Source: Filosporella fistucella
Taxonomy: Eukaryota > Ascomycota > Leotiomycetes > Helotiales
Reading direction: 5' to 3'
Assembly: GCA_030077755.1 (NCBI GenBank)
Contig: JAQJZZ010000018.1
Span: 930,001-994,000, forward strand
Length of the DNA stretch: 64,000 bases
The translations under genes were made by a program, and so were the position numbers. Positions 13,750 through 23,209 of this stretch are shown here, in pieces (position 1 is the first letter of the stretch; every line of letters begins with the position of its first letter). Below the pieces are notes generated by a model, which was not told the DNA's origin, made no database searches, and saw only the letters and a list, made by a program, of their open reading frames with translations.

Positions 13750-15032
13750 ATGTCACCCAATCTCCTCCTCCTCGTCAAAAAAGCCATCTCACCCTGGAAC
13801 TGCCTCAGAACTACCTATAAATCAACCAAACTTCAAAATCTCCATTTCGCCAGAGAGCCTGTCCCAGGAATATATACCAACACAGCAGAGAAAAAACGCT
13901 TCTTAGTAGCTATAAAACCGAATGGAAAGAGGGATGGGGAATATATTTTTAGAGAAATGCGGAGGAGGAATATTGAGAGGGAGTTTTCTGAGCCGGTTTT
14001 GAGGGGTATTGGGTGTAAGTTCTACCCATTACATGTAGTAAAATTATTTGGACAATGACTTATAAGTAATAGTACCGCCAAACCCTGCAGTTGTAGCCAA
14101 CAATATCGATATACACACCAGACACCCCATCGACATTATACCTACCAATCGACCTGTATATCACCCAGAATGCATCCTTACCGACCACGGTCCATTACTT
14201 CATCAGAAAACACCATTTGGAAAATATCAACACGCTGGTCGTTCAATTTCGAATAGAAGTCTGGTGGCTGAATGTGGGGTTGATCTTGTTGATAGTAAGT
14301 ATTTTTCCTCTCTCAAATTGTGTGCTTTGATAAAAATACCTTGTACTGCTTTTCCAAGGGGAATCCAGCATTTTCCATCCTGTATATCGAATCGTACTTT
14401 GATGGAAATATCTTATAATACCTCTCCAAGGAGAATTCCGTCTTCTCCATCCAACATTTTGATTCATACTTTGAGATGAAACTAACACACCCAAGTGAAC
14501 GGATACAAATTCCTCCATCGGCCTATCCAAGTTAAATACTGCACTATCTTGAAACGTTATATGTTCGCGTCCGAGATTGAGAATAGGACGTTTACGGCAC
14601 CGATGTGTAAGGATAAGAAGTGTGTGAAAGGGGATCACGAGTTTTGTAGTGGAATGGTAGAGAGGAAATTGGTTAGTATCTCTAGTTCTGCAAATTTCTC
14701 TTGCATCTGAACCCGTCCCTCCAAGCCCATTCTACAGCACTGTATTCTACTACCCTTTCAAAGATATATACTGATATATACAGTTCGTCCTAGACGACGG
14801 ACTCAGCTGGATCATACGACCGAATCCTCTCCGCTCAAAATTCATGAAGAAGCACCTCACACCCGATACTCCACTCTATTGTATCGATTCCTCCACAGAG
14901 AATCTAAGACTACAACATAAACCTGAGATGGAACGCAGTAGACGGTGTTTAGAAAGGGAGAAGGGGAGAGTATTATTAGATGGCGAGAACGCGGATTATC
15001 TACCGCTCATGAGGTATCTGGAGATACATTGA
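13750..15032 (+). CDS. Orphan protein of unknown function, 303 residues
   Basis: I do not recognise this protein. Four exons, 13750-14014, 14073-14294, 14496-14671 and 14784-15032, join with consistent phase to 303 residues. The N-terminus is basic and weakly amphipathic (MSPNLLLLVKKAISPW), which could be a mitochondrial signal, but this is weak. The middle contains TNRPVYHPECILTDHGPLLHQ and KTPFGKYQHAGRSISN. Exon 3 carries a small Cys cluster (MCKDKKCVKGDHEFCSG), perhaps metal-binding. Exon 4 is charged (EMERSRRCLEREKGR) and ends LMRYLEIH. No membrane span is evident. The second intron is unusual: 201 bp (67 triplets), almost fully open in the upstream frame, and built mainly from a 72-bp tandem duplication. 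The exon structure is well supported; function is not. Confidence 0.6.
14326..14469. repeat. 72-bp tandem duplication inside an intron
   Basis: Copies 14326-14397 and 14398-14469 are each exactly 72 bp, beginning TTTGAT and ending in ATCGTAC or ATTCATAC, with aligned internal blocks such as TCTCCAAGGAGAAT against TTTCCAAGGGGAAT. A third start (TTTGAGATG) follows at 14470. The unit is a multiple of three and both copies are open in the upstream exon's frame; the frame first stops at 14477-14479. Confidence 0.85.
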
Positions 15033-15809
15033 GGATGGAGAGGAAACTTTGTGGGAAAGGGTGCGGGGAATGGGATAGGATGGGTGGAAAGGGTAGAGAA
15101 TCGCAGATTTTCTACGGGGTGGAGGGAAGGTAGAGGGAGTAAGGGTAGGAATTTCCGACTGAGATGGGGGGAATGAAAGACTGGCACATTCAGATCACAC
15201 CTCTTCGCAGTTCACGACATGAAAACACGATATACGATAAACGATAAACTCAGAATATACACAGCGAATACCCTTTTGTTTTTCATTCGAGGGATGGAAT
15301 AGCGACGTACATTGCATCGAGGCATGTACAACGGATTTAGAATTGGATTATACAGCATTGAAGGAGCATGGTAACGGGATTATAGAATTGGATTATATAA
15401 CATGGGAAGGGGTATCGGTAGAGGCATTAGGAGCTTTTGAACGGAGTTAGATACCCATCTGTTTGTGTTTAATTAGAATGGACAAGGCCTGTGGTGGACA
15501 TTTTCGAGAGGACATAGTGGGATGGAAGAGTTGAAGTATGGATGAGATGATGTGGTTTATACGATTACACAAATAGTATTGCATCCGTGCAGAATCGTGT
15601 TGATATATTGTGTGAAACAGCTTAAGGATCATAAATATCTATCGCGATTACTAGCTAGTGATTTAATACTTCCCAATAGTCTCATTCGACAAGTAAATCA
15701 ATGACAAAAACATTCCCGAAACTCCTCATCCATAATAAGCTACATGCAATTACTTTTATTTTTACCTAAATTTAGATGTACCACTATTTAATATTTCCCT
15801 CACACAATC
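15033..15809. other. Convergent intergenic region with a short duplication
   Basis: DNA between the orphan gene and the S28 peptidase gene, both ending here. It contains an imperfect 43-45-bp duplication at 15331-15420 and a small ACGATA/ACGATAA run near 15227-15247. No gene is visible. Confidence 0.55.
15331..15420. repeat. Imperfect 43-45-bp tandem duplication
   Basis: The 15-mer TAGAATTGGATTATA occurs at 15338 and again at 15383, inside longer matching flanks (ACGGATT before, and CATTGAAGG against CATGGGAAGG after). Small, intergenic, no evident function. Confidence 0.7.
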
Positions 15810-17661
15810 TTACTTATCTTCCCCAGGATATTCAGCAACCCATTTCACAATCTGCGCTACCTCATTATCAATGACCTTTTGCACACCTGCATTAAATTGC
15901 CCATTTCTCAATCGTAAATCGGAACAATGGAAACCACCTGGAATGACTTGTAGAGGTTGATCCACGGTACCTTGGAATGGCCCACCTGGTCTGAATTCTG
16001 ATGACATGCCTGAGGTCTTCCATGGATCGTATTGTCCATTTGTCCAGATGAGTCGTGTAGTGTCTTCCAGTCTCCATCCCTGAGTATGTTTGTTGACTTG
16101 ATGAACGTTGTTGTCTGGAGACAGCTTGGAACCATATGTGAAGCCATTCACTGTTGGGAAGAATAGATCACATTGTCGTTGCCAATATGCTCCATTGATT
16201 AAACGGGACACAATAGTGGGCTTGCTGCGTGGTGCACCGTCTTGCCAGTAACCAAATGGTTCGTTGCAAAGCATCCATTGCCACTGAAGATCGATGGCAT
16301 TGCCCACAGTTCTATCGGTGAAGAGCAAGTTCGATGAATTATATGTGTCCATACAAGCAGTCTCCCGCAAATCTTTATAACCAAAGCCCTGGCAGTCTAA
16401 GTTTTGTCAGTAAAGTTCACCCCCAAGGAGATCGCAGAACGTACACCCTGGAATAAAAGTAGTATTGACCCAATTTGCATAGCCTGCAAGTGCCTTTTCA
16501 AGACCAACTCCGTTCGCATCTGGAGTGATAGCAGCTCCGGCTTTGACATTCTGTAGAGGATTAGCGCTATTTAAACTCTGGGCTAAATATAATTTTTTTT
16601 TTACCTCAATAGCATCGCAGAACTTGTAGAAACCGGAGTAATTCGAGTAGAAAGTATTCGATTGCCACAACCATGGTCCATTCTCCAGGACACCCATAAC
16701 ATCATCATTGTGCTCCAAAGATTGAAGGCCGAATTTAGTCTTCAAGGCAAGCTGTTCTGCAGCAGTCCCCTTTGTAAAGACTTTGTCCATATATTCAACC
16801 ACGAGAGTGACATCCTTGCTGCAATTCTTCGGCATTCCTTCCTGAACTGGAGTGAAGTATTGCCACTAGATTTGTTAGTAAACACGGTAAAATGGAGACG
16901 AATAGCGCACATAATCATAAATGGCTTCAACCGGAGCACTGGAAGCATGATATGCCCAGAATGTACCAGGTTCCATAGATTCGATCCAAGCAGCAAGTGC
17001 ACCAGAGTAAGAACCACCTGAGAAAACCCATGGTGCATTGTCGGCATTACTGCTGTGATTTGTATCGAATGGAAGATCAACGGTCTTCGCAAAGTGGGTG
17101 AAATCCAGAATAGCCTGGTGCAAAGTCAAGAGCTGCAATGTCTCTGAATTCAATTCGGCATATGGTGATGATTCGCCCCAATATCGGTCTAGGACTTTTA
17201 GTTAGTGTTTGATCGACAACAGCCAATTGACAGTCCTCACGCTCGACCATAACCACAGCTCCCTTGATCTCTTGTGCGTACAATCCCGTGATGGTAGCAT
17301 TGGTCAAATACCCTCCATAATTGGCAGCAGCAATTTCACCTGGAGTGAAAATCACAATCTATTACGATTAGTTTTCCATTCCAAATGGCCAACCGCGAAA
17401 TCAACATACAGGTGACCCAGGTCCCGCCCAAAACTCGGAATTCCACCAAAATTTCTGCTGGAAGGTCCCCTTACTCGGATCATCGTGATCAAGCAATTGA
17501 GTGAAGAAAGCGCTGCCGGTGGCGTTGACAGCAGCTGCAGCTGTCAATGCCGTCTCGTCTGCGGGTTCCACGGGTGGGATCAAGCGACCAAGATGCAGAA
17601 ACTCGCTGGCGGCGGCAAAAGAGAGAAGTGCCGAGCCGGCAGATAGGAGGGAGAACTTCAT
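15810..17661 (-). CDS. Secreted serine peptidase, family S28 (Pro-Xaa carboxypeptidase-like)
   Basis: Extracellular or vacuolar prolyl-specific serine peptidase. Six exons (17661-17410, 17358-17241, 17188-16911, 16865-16605, 16550-16445, 16396-15810) give 533 residues. The ATG at 17661 opens a classic signal peptide (MKFSLLSAGSALLSFAAASE). The S28 hallmarks are in order: HRYWGESSPY, nucleophile Ser183 in GGSYSG, then Asp462 in TNGQYDPW and His495 in PGGFHCSD. WQYFTPVQEGMPKNCSKDV is another family block. Several NxT/NxS sequons fit secretion. The length is typical of Aspergillus-type S28 enzymes. Reading upstream of 17661 is open for some distance, but the signal peptide decides this start. 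The long pyrimidine/purine-biased leader upstream suggests the promoter. Confidence 0.94.
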
Positions 17662-18013
17662 GTTGGAGAGGGGGCAATTGACCCTATTCCAACTTGGAGA
17701 AGTGAGAAGTGCTGGACTGAAGGAAACAGAGTAGAGCAGAACAGAAGAGAAGAGAGAGAAAAGAATCGAGAGTGAAGGACGAGGGAAGGTTCTTATCAAG
17801 TAAGAACCAGGGAGGGAAAGATGGGATGGGGAAGGAAGGGGAGGGTACAAACGGTATCTAATCGTGCGTACTTTCTTCCTATCTGGTACTGTACTGTAGA
17901 GTAACAAGTGGTAATATCATAGATTGCTGGCAGTAGCACCTACCAGACTAGGCACAGCTCTGAACATGGTTCCCAAAGACCATGAAGATCTGCCGCATGG
18001 AGAAGGCGCAAGG

Positions 18014-18070
18014 CAAGGTAGGTCTTTATCGTTCGTTACCTACCAAATCAAACAAGGTTTACCTACCTTG
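18014..18070. repeat. 10-bp perfect inverted repeat with 37-bp spacer
   Basis: CAAGGTAGGT at 18014-18023 and its exact complement ACCTACCTTG at 18061-18070, with another ACCTACC between them. It could form a hairpin or be a paired binding site; no gene is attached. It is about 350 bp upstream of the S28 start codon. Confidence 0.7.
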
Positions 18071-19184
18071 TCTAGTACTCGTACCTCCGCATGCTTGATT
18101 ACCACAGTACTATGGTAGAGAGCTTTTCTAGATGAAGCCTTTCCTCACTTCCTTCTTTCTCCTCTAGCCGAATTAAATGCTCCTCACCCGATTGGCTGGT
18201 ACCTGAATCCTGATGATGATCCTCTTTTCTGCCAGCCAGACAGATTGTGCGCCAAGTGTGCTTTGGGACGGTCGACTGCATTGACATGGTTACATCTACC
18301 TGACATGGGTGCTGGTAGGAGGAGAGGAAGAGTAGGTAGAGAGGCGGGGTTGATATGATTGAATAAATGAGGTTAAATCTACCAGCGATGTGAGGGGAGC
18401 AGGGTAGATCAACAACCATAATACCATCCCCAACATTTAGGAGGACTTCAATGCTCCCTGTTGGTTCTCATCAAATTATCGAGATTCAATCTGAACTCTG
18501 AGCTCTGGTCTCCGGTACAGTAATTGAAAGGTAAGCCTTAGGCAAGCACGTTTTCGCGCAATTGCGAGATTGTGTACTGTACTCCCATTCTCCGAAGCAT
18601 CAAAGTGGAAGGTGGCAGATATTTTGTGGGGAAGGCAGCATACTACTGTGGTAAGTACCAAGGATCAAGCCGTTGTGGCGCGCCAAGATGAACTGCCTTT
18701 TGAGGCGTAGCGGCAAGATGATCATGATCGGTTCGTTGGTCTAAGGAAGCTTAAGAGGAAATAAGAGATGAATACGATTCGCGTTAAGAATAATTAGTAA
18801 GAGGATTTGAATGACGAGAAGGTGAAGTAGGTATCTCGGGATACTCGTGCTATTCGAAGGCGAGTCACGTTCTACAGCCGGCCTGGCTCTTAGGTTGAGA
18901 TAACCTTAACCCTAGCTAAACTGGAAGAATACGATTAAACCCTGACCTCACATACCGGTTGTGTGACATAGATGAGATGACTTGTTTATTTAGACCTGTG
19001 TACCGTTTTATTCAAATAGCCCCCAAGAACTCGAGAATGATATCATCAATCTGGAATTGGTTTCGCGATTTCAGCATTATCTCTAGCGATAAAGTCCAAG
19101 TGTCAGCTTGAACTTGTCCCGACCTGACAGATAGGGCGGGCGATAACATTTCACAACTCTAGCATCTCTCTAGCTAAAGTCAAC

Positions 19185-19400
19185 TACTTATTCGTAGAAT
19201 CAGTATTCTTTACTTGTTTACTTCAGATATCTTCAACCAGTCACGATACAACTACTATATCGACCGAGACAATTCTACCCAGCGTACACCAACTAGGTAC
19301 CTATTCGTAGAATCAATATCCTTCACTTATCCCCTTCAAATATCTTCAACCAGTCACGATACAAGTACCGTATCGACCGAGATAATTTAACCAAGTAAAC
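19185..19400. repeat. Diverged tandem direct duplication, period 113 bp
   Basis: Copy 1 starts at 19185 and copy 2 at 19298. They share ATTCGTAGAATCA, ATATCTTCAACCAGTCACG and TATCGACCGAGA blocks. Differences are mostly C/T or G/A (for example AGTATTCTTTAC against AATATCCTTCAC). No open frame spans it. Confidence 0.85.
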
Positions 19401-19545
19401 CCTCTAGCTAGTCAATCAAATCATGAACCTCTTAAAATCTTCCTCCTCAAATCTACGACTTCCAAATGCCAAACATACACTACCTATCCTCCTAGACGTC
19501 AAAATATGCCTACCTTCTCAACCTTACCAGCTTAACCCAACCCAT

Positions 19546-19570
19546 CGCCTCGCCTCACCTCACCTCGCCT
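19546..19570. repeat. Pentanucleotide run (CGCCT/CACCT)5
   Basis: Five consecutive 5-bp units, CGCCT CGCCT CACCT CACCT CGCCT. A short simple-sequence tract within a longer pyrimidine-rich stretch. Confidence 0.8.
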
Positions 19571-19965
19571 CCCAACTGCATCTACCTACATACCTACCAC
19601 CCCTCCTCCTCCTCCAAACCCAAGATAAAGATCTAAAAGATTATGCATAAGTGAATCCAAGGTCCTAGGTAAAGTTTCAAGGGATTGCGCAAGGAAGAAG
19701 TTCGTATTCGGGGGGTACAAGATCGATTGAAGGTTACCTACTCGATGTACGTGCATTCCCCGACCTATGCAGGACCTCTGCAGGAGCTCAAGTATATGAG
19801 ATGATGTATCATGTGGAGGATACCTACCTATGTTTGGAGGCACAGCATATGCATGGAAAGTTCGAGTAGCATCGTATTGCAACATGTGTGTTGGCATCTT
19901 TTATGAATTATTTTGTGAATCTCAATCAATTGTAAATTGGTATGATCTAGTACGTACAATGGTAT

Positions 19966-21663
19966 CTAATGTGTACACTTCAACTCCGAAAAGCCCACTG
20001 TCCACTGCATACTGCCCATTATGACAATCATGAAGGACAGAGCTATAATCACGCTCGCTGCACCATATCTGTATGCGTTCCTCCTTCTCAACGAGCTCAA
20101 TTCACTTACCCACGTACTGACCGTCGTCAAGCAGCCACAGAATCCATCCTCAATACCTTGCAATACCTGACAACCAACTACACCTCCCAACGGGACATGC
20201 TGTAGGTCGTAACTCATGCCTAGGATTGCTGTACCAAAGATATTGACTACGAAGGTTCCAAGAGGGAACGAGGCGAACTTGGAATTGAGGAATATGGAGG
20301 CATAGAAACGTCCCAGGCACCCAATAGGAGCAAATACGAGAGCAAAGACTGCTCTGCCTCGCCATATTTCTGGAGGATCATCATGCCGGTCTGGAGGGAA
20401 TATTGCCAGAAGGATTGCTCCCAACCAACAACCCCACGCCAAAACCACGGCCAATCGATCAAGAACCTTTCGTGCAAATGTGAACGGTAGACTTGGAGTG
20501 TATGGTTCCAGCGCTATGGCAAGGTGCGCTCCAACGTGAAGCCCCGAAATGCACAGAGCAACAGTTGTGATGATGACAGCCAACAATGCCATGAAGGAAT
20601 AACCACCATTCCTTGGAACCGTCGAGATAGAAGAAGAGCTGACCGGCCTATAGTCCTCAGGATGGTTTAGAGGCGTTGGAAGACCATTTGCCATCGCGAA
20701 GTAAGCATCACGAATGAAGGATGAGAAGGAAGTAAAGCACCCACAGAACCCGGTAGCAAGTCCGATATACAAAGGAATCGTCTTTTTGGTAGCTGCATGT
20801 GCTTTCTTCGCAGCCTGGAGATCAATTGCTTGATCTGACCCACCACCACTTTCTTCATCTTGTCCTTGTTTTTTGGCTTTCTGGACCTGCTGATCATAGG
20901 TAGGAATACCCCATTCTTCCTTGAAGAATATTCTGTCCTCGCTCAGGAATCCCATGAATAGGCTTCCCCCAAAGTTGGCCCATAGCTCACTGAACACAAT
21001 TGGCGCTCCTGGGTAAAAAGTTATTGCTTGTAACCCGAGTCGAGCCAAAGTTCCAAGGAAAGAAAACAGAATCAGGTATGAAATTGTATATAACTGGGTA
21101 GCCCATCTCGAAACATGGTGCGAAGCTTTGTCATCTTTTTCGTCTTCTGGCAGAGCCCCTCTTGCGACTGACTCCCTTCTATCCTTCTGGTACTGTTGTT
21201 CCTGAGTCTTTGCTTCCTCCAGAGATTTGTGAAGGTACACAGGTTCTTCATCGGGATTTTCGACTGGTGATGGGGTCGCTAGCTCATCTAAATTGACATA
21301 ATTATCAGGAAAATCGTAGCTTGTTCCAGTCGGGGATGGTCTGCGATATAATTTTCGGGAAGAAAGTCGCGATGTATGTGATGTCGAGCGTGCGAGACTT
21401 TGTCTCCGTGCTTCCATTGAGACATCTTTTTCGGAACGATGACTCCTTGTAGCCTCTAGTGTTCGAACTCGACTTATGGGATCTTCATTTGGGTTCTGTA
21501 CAGGCGATGGAGTAGCTACTTCATCGAGATTATTGTAGGATTCTGGGATATCATATTCGTCCTCCGTAGATTGCCTTCTTTTCTGTCGAGTATTTGCGAG
21601 ATCCTTCCCAGCCAGCGTCGGCATCTCCATTCCCTTAGTCGTCTGTGTGGACAAAGCCATCAT
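19966..21663 (-). CDS. fex1: Fluoride export protein (FEX, two fused CrcB domains)
   Basis: Plasma-membrane fluoride channel protecting against F-. Single exon, 565 residues, ATG-ATG start at 21663. Residues 1-188 are a hydrophilic tail; the rest is the eukaryotic fused pair of CrcB-like halves. Half one has GTLARLGLQ, the pore Asn in WANFGGSLFMGF and GFCGCFTSFSSF; half two has IGCLGRFYAS, FVVNIFGTAILG and GFCGCLTTVSTW. A charged linker separates them, with a span in between as in yeast Fex1. The protein is about 190 residues longer than yeast FEX1 (375) because of the N-terminal tail, which carries a duplicated motif at residues 37-70 and 116-149 (each with NLDE, ATPSPV and NPxEEP-like elements). 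Divergent from the uracil phosphoribosyltransferase gene. Confidence 0.93.
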   Translation of the reverse strand: MMALSTQTTKGMEMPTLAGKDLANTRQKRRQSTEDEYDIPESYNNLDEVATPSPVQNPNEDPISRVRTLEATRSHRSEKDVSMEARRQSLARSTSHTSRLSSRKLYRRPSPTGTSYDFPDNYVNLDELATPSPVENPDEEPVYLHKSLEEAKTQEQQYQKDRRESVARGALPEDEKDDKASHHVSRWATQLYTISYLILFSFLGTLARLGLQAITFYPGAPIVFSELWANFGGSLFMGFLSEDRIFFKEEWGIPTYDQQVQKAKKQGQDEESGGGSDQAIDLQAAKKAHAATKKTIPLYIGLATGFCGCFTSFSSFIRDAYFAMANGLPTPLNHPEDYRPVSSSSISTVPRNGGYSFMALLAVIITTVALCISGLHVGAHLAIALEPYTPSLPFTFARKVLDRLAVVLAWGCWLGAILLAIFPPDRHDDPPEIWRGRAVFALVFAPIGCLGRFYASIFLNSKFASFPLGTFVVNIFGTAILGMSYDLQHVPLGGVVGCQVLQGIEDGFCGCLTTVSTWVSELSSLRRRNAYRYGAASVIIALSFMIVIMGSMQWTVGFSELKCTH

Positions 21664-22079
21664 CTGAGGCTCCTCCTGCGCATTGGTATACTATCCCTGT
21701 AATCGATACTGAAGGCCATTGTGTTGACTTTAAGGAAGTGGAGACGAATGGGACTTTTAGCCCAACAGCTGTGCCGACGTCACTTCTCAATACAAAGATG
21801 GGCAGAAAGCACATCCAATCAAAGGTGAATCCTCGATAAGGCAGGAGGTTGGGATGGTTATCGGACGGCCGCATCCGACCTCGCCTTTGTGACCTTTGTT
21901 ACTGTTGCTGTTCATGCAGGGGAAGCGAATTGAAAGCTCCCCTCCAAGCCATCCACTCTTGTTGGTCAAACAATAAGTCACCTCTTCTTCCTTCACCGTC
22001 TTAAGTGAATTCCGTTCACTTTACTTCTTTTACATCTCACTCTCAAGAAAAACTAAACAAATTCCTGTGATCCTTCAAC
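21664..22079. promoter_or_regulatory. Shared divergent promoter region of FEX and UPRT genes
   Basis: 416 bp between two start codons. No specific element was recognised by eye. Confidence 0.5.
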
Positions 22080-22905
22080 ATGTCTCAAGCACTTCCTCCT
22101 AATGTGCACGTCTCAACTCATCCATGTCTCCAAGCCAAGCTCTCTCAACTGAGAGCCAGTACCGCAAATGCGAGGGAAACCAAGGCTTTGGTGCACGAGA
22201 TTTCAGTCATTGTAGCTTGTGAAGCTACAGCAGCTGGTCTCTCTACCAAAAAGGGAGATTCGGTATGTATCTTGCTTCTTGTTGACCCCTCAATAACCCT
22301 TCCCCGCAATATCAAAACTGACTTCCAAACCCACAGGCCAAAACACATCTAGGTTACGAATACACCACCACAAGTATCTCCCCGTCTACCATTTCACTAG
22401 TTCCTATCCTTCGTTCCGGTCTAGGAATGCTAGATGGTATGTTTCCTCCTAACTCCAGAGACTCATCACTAACTCAACACTAGCCATTCAATCCATCCTC
22501 CCCTCTCCCGTTCCAGTCCACCACCTAGGTCTCTTCCGCGAGCCCACAACCCTAGAACCAGTAGAATACTACAACAATCTCCCCTACCACCGTCCCGCCG
22601 TCAACACTCCCTCCGACTCCCCAAATTCCGGGGCCTCAGAACTAGCATTCCTGCTTGATCCGGTCATAGCTACAGGTGGAACATGTGCAGCTGCTATTCA
22701 GACATTGAGAGAATGGGGTGTGAAGAGAGTAATTGTGATTGCTGTGCTTGGAGCAGTGCCAGGACTGTTGAGAGCGGCGAAGGAATGGGAGGAGGGAGTG
22801 GAGATCTGGGTTGCGGGTGTGGATGAGAGTGTTACTGACAGGGGAATGATTAAGCCTGGTTTGGGCGATGTGGGTGATAGGTTATTCTTGACTATTGGCA
22901 AGTAG
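22080..22905 (+). CDS. fur1: Uracil phosphoribosyltransferase
   Basis: Pyrimidine salvage enzyme: uracil + PRPP to UMP + PPi. Three exons (22080-22262, 22337-22436, 22484-22905) give 234 residues, the usual UPRT size. The spliced protein contains LVPILRSGLGMLDA, the PRPP-binding loop DPVIATGGTC at 153-162, VIVIAVLGAVPGL and the C-terminal GLGDVGDRLFLT, which closes the uracil site. The PRPP motif differs from the usual DPMLATGGS by Met to Val, Leu to Ile and Ser to Thr, which are conservative. Exon 3 has a family-typical flexible insert after LFREPTTLEPVEYYNNLP. Introns are 74 and 47 bp. Loss of this enzyme normally gives 5-fluorouracil resistance (family knowledge). Confidence 0.96.
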
Positions 22906-23209
22906 ATTCGAATGAGGCGAAGCATGCGTGATTTGCTGGTATGGTGTTTAGGTGCTTTTGGGATACCTTAGAGCTCGTACCTAGATTGATAATGAGAAAT
23001 GAGAATGCCTCCTAAATTGAGATACTAAGATGCCAAGATGTGTTACAGCACAAGCGATTGTAGCATTAGATCTCGAGTAGCAGCCGACGAATATGAGAAG
23101 AACATTCTCACTGTTCAGGCCAGCAGTCATGTTCCCTTAGAAGTCCAAGTGCTCTAATGTTTTGTCATTTCAAATCTAGTCCTGAACTCCTCGCTCCAAT
23201 ATTATATCA
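22906..23209. other. Convergent intergenic region, UPRT / Dsc1
   Basis: 304 bp of 3' flank between converging genes. Nothing further is seen. Confidence 0.6.

Larger units (their letters stand above)
17662..19965. other. 2.3-kb intergenic region rich in TACCTA/TAGGTA motifs
   Basis: Upstream DNA of the S28 gene and downstream DNA of the fluoride exporter gene. It contains a 113-bp tandem duplication (19185-19400), a 10-bp inverted repeat (18014-18070), a five-copy CGCCT/CACCT pentamer run (19546-19570) and many TACCTA or TAGGTA words. A 75-codon frame at 19423-19650 lies over the pyrimidine-rich repeat tract and is probably chance. Confidence 0.6.

Noticed and set aside
14243..14638. 131-codon minus-strand frame with internal repeats (SPWR and SPWK blocks)
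   Set aside because: It lies across the orphan gene's intron duplication and exons. Its repeats are just the complement of the 72-bp units.
19423..19650. 75-codon frame in the pyrimidine-rich tract
   Set aside because: Composition follows the simple repeats (Leu/Pro/Thr from CCT/CTA runs). No homology or splice support is visible.
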